Shown piece after piece: positions 39,918-51,999 of a DNA stretch of 64,000 nucleotides. The translations under genes were made by a program, and so were the position numbers. Origin of the DNA: Coenobita brevimanus (taxonomy: Eukaryota; Arthropoda; Malacostraca; Decapoda; Coenobitidae); assembly GCA_032717465.1 (NCBI GenBank), contig CM064669.1, positions 51,488,194 to 51,552,193 of the forward strand. The letters are read 5' to 3'. The stretch's first letter is position 1. The number at the start of each line of letters is the position of its first letter. A model generated the notes under the pieces. The model made no database searches. It saw only the letters and a program-made list of their open reading frames with translations, and was not told the DNA's origin.

Positions 39918-40041
39918 TTGTTGTCATTCTATCTATCTATTGCCAGACATCTTAATCCCGTAAGGGGTGGCCAAAAACAAATTGCCTCCATGTCCTCCTG
40001 TCCCCTGCCATTTCACTGTCCTGCTCTCAGCTCACACAGCC
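39918..40041 (-). mobile_element. LINE B 3' tip with 24-bp target duplication
   Basis: The minus-strand tail GGCCACCCCTTACGGGATTA then AGATGTCTGGCAATAGATAG. It is flanked by the direct repeat CTTTTGCAGTTAAATTTGCA... at 39894-39917 and 40042-40065, with one mismatch in 24 bases. This proves retrotransposition of a severely 5'-truncated copy. Confidence 0.9.
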
Positions 40042-40384
40042 CTTTTGCAGTTAAACTTGCATGTTCATAGTTACGTTCTTTGTTTTTCCAGGATTTTGGA
40101 GCTACACTTTCATGTTCTTTATGTGCTGTGTTCTGTCAGTGTCATATTCTGTGTTTATGTGCATTTTTCTGCCTCCTTCTTCTGTTATGTTCTTTATGTG
40201 CTGTGTTCTGCCAGTCTGTGTTTTTGTCTGCCAGTCTTCTTCAGTAATTCTCAGTTATGTTCTTCTCTTGACTCAGTGCTTAGCCAGTTCTTTAAATCAT
40301 GGCCTGTATTTTCGTCAGTTAAGGCAGCTCCCTAACACCTCTTCCCAAACAATTTATTTTTTTTATTTTTGTTTAAATAACAGA

Positions 40385-40605
40385 ACAGAGGAAGGAAAAA
40401 CAAATGAATAAAAAAAATTAATAATCCATACTTCAGATTACTGGTGTCCTCCATTCATAAAACGTCTGTAACAGTTGGACCTGAACAGCTGTAGGCTGAA
40501 GTTTGGAGGGAAACAACTCTGGGGAAGTGAGTTCCAGAGAGATGCAGTTCCGGGAATGAAAGAATTCTGATAGGCCGAAGTTCTGCAATATGGCTGAGTG
40601 ACATT
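40385..40605 (-). mobile_element. LINE M 3' fragment, copy 2
   Basis: It shares GGGGAAGTGAGTTCCAGAGA and TCCATTCATAAAACGTCTGT with copy 1. On the minus strand it reads a polymerase C-terminus-like segment and ends in an A-rich run at about 40404-40412. The region 40606-41585 has no recognised feature. Confidence 0.6.
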
Positions 40606-41589
40606 CCAGTCATGAGCGCTACCAGATGCTTATTAACCCTTGCTGTCGTCTTGTATGTTATTTAAATAATTCAAATATCACCATACTCCTCCTATAAAAT
40701 ATACAAAATCCTATTACCCAGCTGTATCCAAAAATAAATAGCTAAGGGCTAGGGAGCTTGCTTAATTGATGAGAATACAAGCCATGTGTACAGTACCGTG
40801 GCTTACCTCAGTTTGGGGATTCCTTCAGAAAAAGGATGGCATCATTTGAGTGTTTGATTAAATCCTTCAGTATTTAGCTTCATGTATTGTTTTCACTTCA
40901 CTCAGCTAGATATGAACTCAGGGGACTGGTGGTCAGCATCCCCTGAAAGGAGAATGGTGATCTGCCGCCAATATGCTCCTGTAGACAAGAAAGCTGGGAA
41001 AGGATAATAGATCAGGTAAATGAGAGAGCCTTTGTTAGTAGTGGGCAGTGGTGTTTAGCACAGGAGGCAGTCCAGCACCTGAGGCCCAGTGATGGGTTTT
41101 GCTGACCTTACGCAACTCTTTTCTTTCTCTTACTGATGTATGAATGGTGGCAGTTTGTGACCATAAACAGGGGAACACTGATATGTATATGCAGAAATAA
41201 ACTGGTAAGGAAAGGTGCTTGGGTGTCTTCCCAACCAGTGGGCATATGACTTATTCTTTTACTTAGTCACACTTGTGTAGGAGCTGCCTAGCGTGGGCCA
41301 ACTGGTCTACTGTAATATATTACCTGTATTTCTTTGATGGGTGACGGGAGGTTGGAAATACTACAAAATATAAAGGTGGAACCGGCAAAGGCCTGAGGTA
41401 AATGAATAGGGAGGTAACTGGAGTGAGGTAAGTTGCCTAAAGAATATAATAATACTGATCCAAGAGTAGCCCCATACAGCAAGAGAATTGGGCACTACTT
41501 GAAAAGTATAACTAAAGAAAGTTTGAGGTGTTGCAAACCCCGTATATATGAAGATCTGTCAAAAGCTGCCAAAATAATAAACCAGTAGA

Positions 41590-42305
41590 GGACATGCCAG
41601 TACAGGTATGAGGAGGGAAGGAGACTGGTGAAAGGGAGGAGGAGGTTGAAAGATGGCAGAAGGGGCAGAAAAGAAATGCATTAATGAAAAAAAAAGAGGA
41701 GAGGAAATCAAAGGAAGGAGGAGGAAAAATGGGAGGAGACGGGGCAGAAAAAGAATGCATTAATAAAAAAAAGAAGAGGATAGCGCTATAATGAAAGATG
41801 AGAGGAGAAGGGGCAGAAAAGGAAAAAGGTGATGAAGAGGAGGAGGAAAGGAAGGAGATACGGCACTTCCTCTTCCATTTTCTCTTTTCCTCCTCCTCTT
41901 CCTCTTTTGTTCTTCCTTCTTTTCCTCTTTTCCCGCTTCCTCCTCTTGCTTTTCTTTCTTTTTCCTTCTTCCCCTTCCCCCTCTTCTTGTTCCTCTACGT
42001 CCTCTTCTTCGTCTGCCTTTTCTTCCTCTTGCTCTTCCCCTTCTTCCCATACCTCTTCATCTTCTTCCTCATCTCTCCTCCTTTTGTTCTTCTCCTTCCT
42101 CCTTCCTCCTCCACCTCCTCTTTCTCCTCTTCCTCTTCATCATCATCTTCCTCCTTCCTCTTTTCTTTCTTCTATTTTCGTCTTCTTTCTTCTGTGTTAT
42201 TCTTTCTCCTTTCTATCTCATTTCTTCTCTTTCTCCTTTCTTTTTTCTTTCTCATGTCTTCTTTTTTTCAATTTCTTCCCTCTTTCTCTCGCATATCTTT
42301 TTTCT
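41590..42305. repeat. Purine tract switching to pyrimidine tract
   Basis: The + strand is almost all A/G from 41590 to about 41865, then almost all C/T to about 42305, dominated by CTT and CCT units. The apparent long ORFs (poly-Ser/Phe/Leu on +, poly-Arg/Lys/Glu on -) are artefacts of composition. It could form intramolecular triplex DNA. Confidence 0.85.
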
Positions 42306-43325
42306 TGAATGAAGTTCAAACTTTAGTATGAATGAATTTAAAGGTCTGCAACGTAAACAATGCCGTAACTAGTAAATTTAAAAAACACAATTATGAATGA
42401 ACATAACGTAAACAGAGTGAGAAAACATGAATGAGTGACAACAAAATCTCTATTTGTAGCCTAAATCACTTCAGACTCACATTTAACTCACCTCAGAAGC
42501 GTTTTTATATGTCTTACCACATTATTGCACCCTGTAGAAGCATTAACGTACAATAATGGACTTTGAGAACGTGTTTTGAATGGACCGGCCGCCAACTCGT
42601 ATTGTCATATTTGCATGCATTTTGATTCACGAAAAGCTAGTGCATTTGAAATTATGGGCAAAAAAGGTATACTAGCGTGGTTAAGCAATATGGCATAGAA
42701 AAACTGGAATGAACTGCTCTCTCAGTACATTTGAATAGCTCCGAAATAATTCCAAAATAATTATATTACTAGAAATGTCGGGTAACTTCTCGGGCTCGCT
42801 AACATAGGCGGTTTAAGCCGAGTTGATTTTTTAGGCAATTTTTTCAGACTTGATAATGTTGATATTGCACAAAACCCTTGGCCTATTGCGGACATTAATT
42901 GTTTACTATATGTTTTATGCTATAAGAGATACGTAACTGCCTTTCTCGTTGAAGAAATAATAGTACAGATTTATTTTTCTGTGTAACTCTTGCATGTTAC
43001 TGTTGCAGCTCTGCGACAAAATATCTTTAGACTAATTTACATTTAACCATTTTATACATATAAATGGGATTGACAATGCATAACCTCTTCCATAAGAATT
43101 TAGTCTCTACAATGCAGAAGAAAATCTTGTCTATTTCTGATCCAAATAGAAGCTATAGGCATCAACATTTGTATTTTTTTTTAGGATATGTGTCTGTTTA
43201 GTGCCTCGCGCGGCGATGACAGGCAGGCAATGTGAAGGAGGTGACATTGTAAGGTGCTGCCCTTACGCGGCGATGACAATTGACGATGCATTCATGCGAT
43301 GCGTTGACAGACAGTCGCTTCTCTA
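42306..43325. other. Unrecognised AT-rich region
   Basis: I see no gene, known repeat or splice-consistent ORF. A short inverted pair around GCGGCGATGACA recurs at about 43209 and 43268 as a direct repeat 59 bases apart. Confidence 0.5.
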
Positions 43326-43329
43326 CAGC

Positions 43330-43598
43330 GGGAGGGGGTAGATGATGTTTGCCAGTGGGAAGGTTGCTTTGTAGGGCAATGAGAGAAGAGAATGACGTAG
43401 GACCAGACAGGGTACGAGAGAGGGATGAGAGGTAATAACGAGAGAAGTGGAAAGAAGAGGAATGGAGAGGTATGTGAGAGAGGGGGATGTGAGTTGGGAG
43501 CAGGGCAGTGAAATGGCAGGGGACAGGGCGACGTGGAGGCGATTTGTTTGTGGCCACCCCGTATTGGATTAAGGCGTCTGGCAATAGATAGATAGATC
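43330..43598 (+). mobile_element. LINE B 3' end
   Basis: GGGACAGGGCGACGTGGAGG, GGCCACCCCGTATTGGATTA and GGCGTCTGGCAATAGATAGA. It abuts the 3' end of the I-clade element at about 43600. Confidence 0.78.
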
Positions 43599-43599
43599 T

Positions 43600-46250
43600 A
43601 AGACGTGACGAGGGGGACGGAGGGTTCAGTGGGTGGGATGTCTGGGTTGGGGTAGATTCTGCCGCTCTGAGTAGTTCGGTTGCAGGGCTTTTTAGTTGAT
43701 AATGTACAGTAATAGGGGAAAGGGAAAGTTTGCGTTGCAGTGTTTGCAGTTTTGGGAGTGTTCGTCGATTACATTGGGAGGGGGGCGATGTCCTAGCCGT
43801 AACCTTCGCATCAGTGAATGAGTGTAGTTGTTTACTAGTCTGGGATATGCCAGGGATGCGTAGTTGGTGGCGGTTGGGTTATGCCAGGGATGCGTAGTTG
43901 GTGGCGGCTGGGATATGCTGGGGATGCGTAGTTGGTGGCGGTTGGGATATGCTAGGGGTGCGTAGTTCGTGGCGGTTGCATACCAGGTGGCTGTTGGAGA
44001 GCCTTCATTTACACAGGTTTCGTGGTCAGCTTGGTTGTGGGCTGATGCTTTGTTTAATATTTTCTTTTTAATTTGTGAGTGGCTAAGTGTGACTTCGATA
44101 TCGATGTGGGGGCAGTTTGTGGCTTGTTTGGCGGCGTTGTCTGCTTTTTCATTTCCGCTTATGCCTACGTGGCTGGGGATCCAGTGTGTGATTATAGTTT
44201 TTCTTGCTGATATTTGGTATGCCGTGTTGACAGTGGTGCTGGAGATGTCGATATTGTCGTAGCGGTCTGGTTGGCGTAGTACTTGTATTGCAGAGAGGGA
44301 GTCAGTGTGTATAATGATGGCTGGCGGTACAGTGGTGTTTTTGGCGTCTATTAGAGCTTCACGGATGGCTACGAGTTCTGTAAGGAGGGTTGATGCTCCG
44401 TCTGTGATTCGCCAGGCTGCTGTCTTGTTCCCGCAGATGAAGGCGGCTCCTGCTTTGGGTGGATTAACAGATCCGTCGGTGTAGTATGTGATGAAGTTGT
44501 GGGGTGTGAGGTGAGCGATGAGGTCTAGGCTGAGTTGGCGTATTTCTTCTGAGGGGGTGTTGGCTTTGGCGGAGGAGTGTGGAGTTATTAGTTTGAAAGC
44601 GGGTGGAGCCAAGGGGGGTGGCTGCCGTATTCTGAGTCGGGAGCAACTGGTTCTTGTTGTATGACGGTGTCGAGGTTGAAAATCGGTTGCCGTAGGACAA
44701 GGCCAGGTGGTCACGGCGAATACGGAGGGGAGGCACATTCGCCTCCACTTCCATACGAGCCACACGGGTACACCGGACGGCTCCAAGACACATTCGCAAA
44801 CATTTATTCTGTAACACATCCAATCCTTTCAACGTGGCATCGGATGCCGAGCCATACACCTGTGCGCCATAGTCTAGCTTCGATCGAATAAGGGACTTAT
44901 ACACCATTAATAAAGATTTTCTGTCAGCACCCCAGGTAGTACCTGCTAGGTACTTGAGGACATTTAACGGTTTATCACAACGAGCAAGCAAAGTATTAAC
45001 GTGAAGTTTAAAATTCATTCTACGATCAAAATGTATTCCTAAAAATTTTACAGAATTTTGAAAAGGTACCGCCTGATTATCCAAAGTTAAGCACAAATTA
45101 GGTACGTTACGATTAGTGAAGACTATAGCGGCACACTTACGTACGGAAAACTTAAATCCCCACTACAAGGCCCATTGGTGGCCTCTATTACATCTTGCTG
45201 AGCAAGTTCCTGTACGATTTCTTCCTCTTCCATAAGCACCAGATCCCTGCAGGTGATAACACCCTTGCAGGAATTCATGGAGTGGGGGATCGTCGTCTGG
45301 ACATCGTAACTGTGGAACTTCCTCAGTTTCAGCAAGTCCTTTACCTAGGCAGAATTGATAGTCTTTACCAAGAGATCTCCACTTGCAAGTTTTTTTTAAC
45401 TTGTTCCACCTCACCTGCACACCCATCAATCACCTTCTTGATGAAGAAGGGATTAAGGCTGGACAGGGGAGTAGAACCAACCGCGTGAATCAAGACAAAC
45501 TCGGCGTTATTTACACTTATATCTAAAGCTCTGGTCCGGGGCCGTTCAGTCAGGGGACAGTCCCTCCGTTGGTTAGTCGGGGGTCGGTCAGGACTACCTC
45601 CCCCCCTGATGGGGGGGAGAAGCAGTAGGGGCGTCCTCCATAGTACCACTCCCCCCTAAAGGGGGAAGTTGGAAGAAGGTGAGAAGACAAACAAAGGACC
45701 AACAACCAGGGGCAAAACACCTAAATCCGAGGTTGCCCTCTCAAACCACTCCAGGGAGGCCCGACCGTGTTCGTTTACGCCCCAGAGCGATCAGTGGGGG
45801 GGACCCTCCGTGGGCGATAAGCAAAGGTAAACTCAGGAAATAGATACAAAAACCTATTTTATCTCTAACAGGGAGGGGAGGAAAATGAGAACTAACTAAT
45901 CCTAACTTTATTTAAAAAACGCCCTAGTGGCGGAAAAAGCAAAATCTATGCCGGTGAGGCAGCCTATAGCTAGAGGAAAGCTCAGGAAACACGTCTGTTC
46001 TCTCCGCAACCATGCATAAAAGTCCTGTCGATGGTTAGCCCGCCGGTGAGGTTGTCTCCGATCCAGGCTCACCTGGTGTCGGGGCAGTTGCGGGGAGAAG
46101 GGGCACAGGTCAGTGGTGGTTGGGTGACCCTCTTGCCCTGGGTCATTAGCCCCCCCGTTGTCCCTTCCTGGGGTGCTGGGGTGGTGGTGGCCCGGTGGTG
46201 GGGTGGGGGGTGGCGGGGTGGATGGTCCGGCGGCGGGCATTTTATATATA
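43600..46250 (-). mobile_element. I-clade LINE with gag remnant, RT C-terminus and intact-looking RNase H
   Basis: On the minus strand, a gag-like part (DISVNNAEFVLIHAVGSTPL, 45365-45649; decayed to about 45160) is followed, after loss of the endonuclease and RT core, by an RT thumb (KFLGIHFDRRMNFKLHVNTL, SLIRSKLDYGAQVYGSA; 45096-44600). Then comes RNase H: YYTDGSVNPP, ELVAIREALIDA, IHTDSLSAIQVL and HWIPSHVGISGNEKAD, with all D-E-D-H-D catalytic positions present (44460-44080). The C-terminus contains a 39-bp tandem expansion (43855-43975) and a CxxC knuckle. A GC-rich 5' part extends to about 46250. Confidence 0.85.
43855..43975 (-). repeat. 39-bp tandem repeat inside the I-clade ORF
   Basis: GATGCGTAGTTGGTGGCGG recurs three times, with a fourth diverged copy, in frame (13 residues, AYP..ATNYASL-type). 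It keeps the ORF open. Confidence 0.85.
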
Positions 46251-46784
46251 TTAATATCTTGAGACTCGGTGGCAGATATAATTAAAAAGGCGCATCTTAC
46301 GTAGAGGTTAATGGATGATGCTGCTATAAGCGATCATTTTCGACAGATTTTACTCTAGATAATTAAAATCGTCTGACAGTAATATGAACAGAGGCAAAGA
46401 GACGTTCTCAAAGTGAAGTGGTTAATGTAAAGATAATGATAATGTTTAAGTATATAACACATAAGGGGAAAGAGTATAGTTAAAATGAAATATACAGTAA
46501 AGCAAATGTTACCGAGCATGATTGAAATGAGTCTTCTGTCTCGAACTGGAACTCTGTGAACCCTTGAAGCTCCGAATCCCATCAGTCACCCTCTAATCGA
46601 GAAAGGGGGAGGACGCAGTTGCTGTGTGTATATTAACTCGGTGATAGAATTATAGAGTGTAAACAGCATCCCCGTCTTCTTGAGGTACAGAAGGGTAAGC
46701 GAGGATACTGTTCATTCGTTCTTTGATAGCCACGAGTTCTCACTGCTGCGCCAAATCGTCTGTATTAATCTGAAAAAGTAAAGA

Positions 46785-47290
46785 TGCGCTGTGGTGTTGA
46801 TGTGGATGCGCTGGAGGGAGTTGGGAGAGGTACCTAGAGATGGTTTGGCCATGTGGAATGAAGACTGATAGATTACCTATAGTTCTTCCACCTTAACTTG
46901 GCCCAGGTTTTCGTCCCTTTGTAGCTTATTTCATGTAGCTCAGTGGCAGGAAAATATAATACAGTACTACGGTTCTACGTACGTTCTTACCATGATGTTA
47001 TTTATTTATTTATTATACGCGTCATATTCTGGTATTCGTATTGCTACAGCTCCGAACTGAAGACAGAGACAGTAATATTAGGACAAGTTAGAGTGAAAGG
47101 AGTATAAGAGAGTGTATGTGAGTTAGGTGGAGAGACGAGTAGTGGGAGACCGAGAATAATGAGGTGGAGGGATGCGGTGGAGAGGTATATGAACGATGCT
47201 GGTGTGAGTTGAAGGAGAGGCAGCCTGATGATGCATGGCAGGGTAACATGGAGGCAGTTTGTTTGTGGTCACCCCTCCAGAGATTAGTTT
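46785..47290 (+). mobile_element. LINE B 3' end in two pieces
   Basis: 46785-46866 reads RCGVDVDALEGVGR then RWFGHVE. After about 230 unrelated bases, 47095-47290 continues with EGVYVS-like sequence, GGTGGAGAGACGAGTAGTGG, GATGCGGTGGAGAGGTATAT and a tail GTGGTCACCCCTCCAGAGAT. The order suits one copy split by an insertion. The region 46251-46784 is otherwise unrecognised. Confidence 0.65.
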
Positions 47291-47464
47291 TAGAAATAAG
47301 AAAGAGCACCGAGATATAAATACATCCATAGTAGCGAGTCAATTGATTTTTCTTTTCTGTTGCTCTGTAAGGTCTTGTCTCAGCTTAACATAATCCTGGA
47401 GTTTTTGCTTGAATATATATCTTTATCAATCTATGCTACGTTCAGTGTAGGGTCGGACCTTACA

Positions 47465-47665
47465 GTCGGAGGGAGAGTGATAGCCAGAATTAACTACCAT
47501 GCTGACGAGGTGCCAGTGGGAGATGGGTGTCCGTAGGAGGGATGATGCATATGAAAGTGGAGAAATATGAGGGAGAGTGAAAGGCAGAATTAACTACCAC
47601 ATGCTGGCAAAGTACATCTGGGAATGGGATGGGTGTGTAGGGAGTGTGATGTTTTTGAAAGTGGA
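47465..47665 (+). repeat. Tandem duplication, about 105-bp unit x2
   Basis: GAGAGTGATAGCCAGAATTA and GAGAGTGAAAGGCAGAATTA start the two units. Both continue with ACTACCA..TGCTG, GGGATGGGTGT and a GATG..GAAAGTGGA end. Non-coding. Confidence 0.8.
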
Positions 47666-47922
47666 AATATTGTAAAGTATTGGTTATGTTTATGTGTCAG
47701 AGTGTGTGTATGTCATTGGTAGAAGTAATATGGTGTGAATATATGTAAGTATATATTATCTTTATTGATAGACAGTGGGTGATTCTGTACTTAGGAAATA
47801 AGAGGCTTTACGAAATGTTGATATACATATTTAGACACCACGTTATGGAGATGGTTTGTGTAATATCCTACAGAGACACACAGCCACACCTCCATACACA
47901 GGCACACCTTCATACACACACA

Positions 47923-48109
<187 letters not shown>

Positions 48110-48246
48110 CCTCTTCCCTTCAGTAGAGCTTCACCCATCTTAGGAGAAATCTCTAGACGCTGGCAGGAGTAGAGGAGACTGTTGACAACCCAGTTACCTG
48201 CATAGTTCACACCTGAGCCAATTATAATCATCAGGTTGTACCAGTT

Positions 48247-48247
48247 A

Positions 48248-48287
<40 letters not shown>
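48247..48287 (+). repeat. (AAT)n microsatellite
   Basis: About 13 AAT/ATA triplets. The following 48290-48550 shows nothing recognised. Confidence 0.9.
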
Positions 48288-48289
<2 letters not shown>

Positions 48290-48550
48290 GAAGGTGTCAT
48301 GATGTTGAATAAGTAAAGAATTTTCACATAAAACCATCACTGATATTATGCACCTCTACTGATGTGTTGATTTTACCTGTATGATATCTTAATTAGGAAC
48401 TCAAAATGTGGCATGCAGGCTAATAAATCTGATCCCTGCTAGTTTTACATTAGTGACCGTCAAAAACTGAGGTCTTTAATTCTCCTTTGGTCTCATAGTT
48501 TTAAGATTAAGGACTAAATTAAGACGAAGTATTGAAGAAGTCTGTATTAT

Positions 48551-48605
48551 TTCTGTGTATTTTTTTTTTTTTCCGTGCAAGGAAGAATGAACCCAAGGCC
48601 ATTTT
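48551..48605 (-). mobile_element. Tip of a Jockey-like LINE with poly(A)
   Basis: On the minus strand GGCCTTGGGTTCATTCTTCC then TTGCACGG and an A-run match the last 35 bases before the poly(A) at 445-487. It is an extremely short insertion. Confidence 0.6.
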
Positions 48606-48985
48606 TCCTGGATACCTCTATGACAGGTTTCCCTCATTTATTTATAGTTTTCTTATTTTTTTTTAATTTTCATTACCCTTTTCCTGATGTTCTCTGCGTG
48701 TTCCTCTCCGCCAAATTCCTAACAGTAAGTGCCAGCAATACAATATACTAACACTATTTCATTTTTCAGAGAGAAGGAACCAAAGGCTGAACACCAACGC
48801 AAGATAGTCAAACAAGCAAGCCAACGTCAAGACCATGCTGTACCTGGACACACAGCGTTAGAAAAATGAAGGTCGAAGGCAGGGGGAGATGCACACCAAG
48901 TAAGAATGCTCAAGAGATAGAATTTTGGCAATGCAGGTGAGTGATTACAAGACACGTAGTATTTTTCCACATCATTTCATCAACT

Positions 48986-49125
<140 letters not shown>

Positions 49126-49129
49126 TACA

Positions 49130-50820
49130 TTAACCCTTCCACTACAGTGAGGAGATGGAAGGAGCACTTTGAGGATTTGTTGAATGTAGAGGGTGACAAC
49201 AATGCGAGTATAAGTGGTTGGGGAATGGCTGGGAGAAGGAGAGATGAGAGGAGGGAGGAAGAGATCAGTAGGGCGGAAGTAGTGGAAGCAATGAAGAAGA
49301 TCAAGTTGGGAAAGGCCCCAGGAATTGATGAAGTGTGTGGTGAAATGCTGAGGTATGGGGGTGAGATTGTTGTGGAGTGGATATGGAAGTTGTGTAGATT
49401 GGCTTGGGAAGAGGGAAGGGTTCCAGAGGACTGGAAATCAGGTATAATTGTTCCTTTATACAAAGGAAAAGGGGAGAGAGAAGTATGTGGTAACCATAGG
49501 GGTATTTGCCTTCTTAGTGTGACTGGTAAAATATATGGTAGAATACTCATTGATAGGGTTAGGCATATGGCAGAGGAGCTAGTTGGAGAAGAACAAGGGG
49601 GATTTAGGAAGGGAAAAGGGTGTGTAGATCAGATAATTGTTCTAAGATGTTTAGTGGAGAAGTATCTAGAGAAGGGAAAGAAAGTTTATGCTGCCCTCAT
49701 GGACTTGGAGATAGCTTATGACAGAATAGATAGGCAAGGTATATGGAAGGTACTAAGAATATATGGGGTGGAGAGGAAATTGTTGAATGCTGTGAAGAGT
49801 ATGTACGACGAAGGTAGGGCTACGGTGCGAGTGGATGGTGAGCTGAGTGAGTTCTTTGATCTCAATGTGGGACTGAAACAGGGTTGTGTGATGTCTCCAT
49901 GGCTGTTTAATGTATACATGGATGGGGTTGTGAAGGAGCTGCAAGGTAGGGCAGTGGATGTGGGGGTGGCTCTAATGAATGAGGGTGAGATTTGGAAGAT
50001 TCCGGTGTTGCTGTTTGCTGATGATACAGTATTGTTGAGTGAAGGTGAATGGGAGTTGCAAGGTTTGGTGAATGAATTTGGGACAGTGTGTAGGAGGAGG
50101 ACGCTGAAAGTCAATGTATACAAAAGTAAAGTTATGGTGTTTGAGAGGAATGAAGTCACAATATGTACAGTGAGGTTGGATGGTGAGGATATGGAGAATG
50201 TGAGTGCATTCAAGTACTTGGGTAGTATGATGAGTAAGGATGGAACTTCGGGGGATGAAGTGCGTGAAAGGGTACAGCAGGGAAGGAAGGTTGTTGGTTC
50301 ACTGAAAGCAGTGATGAGAAATAGGGAGGTGAGTATGGAAGTTAAGAAGTCTCTGCATGATAGTAATGTGATCCCTATCCTGACTTATGGAAGCGAGGCG
50401 TGGACCTTGCAAGAGGGAAACAAGTCAAGAGTGAGAGCAGTGGAAATGAGTTACTTGAGAGGAGCATGTGGAGTGACATGGAGGGACAGGTTGACGAATG
50501 AAGAAGTGGAGGAACGTTGTGGGGTGGATGTGGATGTGGTTGAGAAGATTAGGAGAAATACACTGAGGCGGTTTGGACATGTGGAGAGAATGGAGAATGA
50601 TAGACTGACTAGGAGGGTGTATGTAGGTGAAGTGGAGGGAGGGAGAGGGAAGGGTAGACCGAGGATGAGGTGGAGGGATGGAGTTGACAGGTATATGAGG
50701 GAGGGGGGGCTAAGTTGGGGGGAGGGTAGTCAAATGATGGGTGACAGCGACTTGGAGGCGTTTTGTCTGCGGCCACTCTTTGCGGGATTAGGGGGTCGGG
50801 CTATAGATAGATAGATAGAT
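49130..50820 (+). mobile_element. LINE B, 5'-truncated copy with intact RT reading frame
   Basis: One open frame continues from the CA repeat to 50814. The LINE part begins at RRWKEHFEDLLNVEGDNNAS, then KLGKAPGIDEVCGEMLRYGG, LYKGKGEREVCGNHRGICLL, EEQGGFRKGKGC, LMDLEIAYDRID (usual Lys replaced by Ile), GLKQGCVMSPWLFNVYMDGV, LLFADDTVLLSE (FADD at 50014-50025), AFKYLGSMM, ILTYGSEAWTLQEGNKSR and the C-terminal RRFGHVERMENDRLTRRVYV. It ends in a (GATA)n tail instead of poly(A), as in RTE-type LINEs. The endonuclease is absent, so it cannot move on its own. Confidence 0.9.
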
Positions 50821-50993
50821 CTATCGGTGGATAAATCAATAATTATATGGTGTCACGGTAGGGTCAGGCTCCATATTACCTCACCCTTACCAGCTTCGGC
50901 ATTTGTCAGGTTAATATACATAATACATTCACTGTTATGTCCATCCATCTCTCTCATTCTCCTCATCTCACCCTGTTTACTCCCCTCTCATCA

Positions 50994-51006
50994 TCATCAG
51001 CATCAG

Positions 51007-51045
<39 letters not shown>

Positions 51046-51047
51046 AT
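50994..51047 (+). repeat. (ATC)n microsatellite
   Basis: About 15 CAT/ATC units, followed at 51073-51099 by a T-run of 27. No gene. Confidence 0.95.
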
Positions 51048-51186
51048 TTCCCAGTTCTGTATTATATAACCATCTTTTTTTTTTTTTTTTTTTTTTTTTA
51101 CATACTACAGTACATAAATGTAAGATGTGTTGTACTTCATGAATATAGGATATGGCTGTATGATAGGCCAGCCAGTTGCAAGTAAT

Positions 51187-51201
51187 GGTGTGTGTGTGTG
51201 T

Positions 51202-51270
<69 letters not shown>
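51187..51270 (+). repeat. (TG)n microsatellite
   Basis: A nearly pure TG run of about 80 bp with one GG break near 51201. Confidence 0.96.
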
Positions 51271-51273
<3 letters not shown>

Positions 51274-51455
51274 TCACCAGGTCGGTCAGGATCACTTGAT
51301 GGTCGTGATCGTCAGCTTTTACCCTCCCGGAAGGGAGCTGAGAACTCATATAGTCCGATCTAAGGGCAAGGCTGTGACCACACACGCACACACCAGTCCC
51401 CTTGCTCAAGGGGGACAGTAACCACCCGCTTCGTCAGTGAAACTTTTCGCGACGT

Positions 51456-51459
51456 GTGT

Positions 51460-51521
<62 letters not shown>
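51456..51521 (+). repeat. (GT)n microsatellite
   Basis: A GT run of about 66 bp. The following 51522-51860 shows no recognised feature. Confidence 0.95.
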
Positions 51522-51524
<3 letters not shown>

Positions 51525-51864
51525 CTTAACCCATTAGCTGTGGTGGCTTCTCTGCAGTTAACATAAAATCGCTTACTGTATGCTGAAGTATATATACATA
51601 AATATTTATTTTCCGGTCACAGCGTTCATCTAGCACGTCATATACTGTTCAGTTCTGCCGAGTTGCTCTTAGCTGAACGTATCGATGTAACGTTAGCCAA
51701 AACAAAATACCGTCTTTGTAACTAATTCGCATCTTACAGTTTCGATATCGAATCTCATTGTTCGTACATCACGATACTTTAGGCAGACAAGAAAATAATC
51801 TACCGAAATAGAAAACGCTAGTTACATGGATAACTGATATATTTTTCGTTCCTGGACTAGGCAC

Positions 51865-51992
51865 ATTTTACCCCTCTCCTATTCTGTCCTACTTTAGCCT
51901 AAACCAACCCATCCTAACCTACTTTTCTCTACCCTACACTACCCTACCCCAGCCTACCCTGCCCTAGCGTTCCCTACCCTATCCTACCGCTG
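51865..51992 (+). repeat. Degenerate CCTAC/CCTAA pentamer-rich tract
   Basis: CCTAACCTAC, CTACCCTACACTACCCTACC and similar units cover about 125 bp. It resembles the later array at 53812-53935 and, less closely, the arthropod telomere motif CCTAA. Confidence 0.65.
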
Positions 51993-51999
51993 AGGTCTC

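Noticed and set aside
41760..42331. Poly-Ser/Phe/Leu and poly-Arg/Glu/Lys ORFs of 96-177 codons
   Set aside because: Produced by the purine/pyrimidine tract; open in several frames at once.
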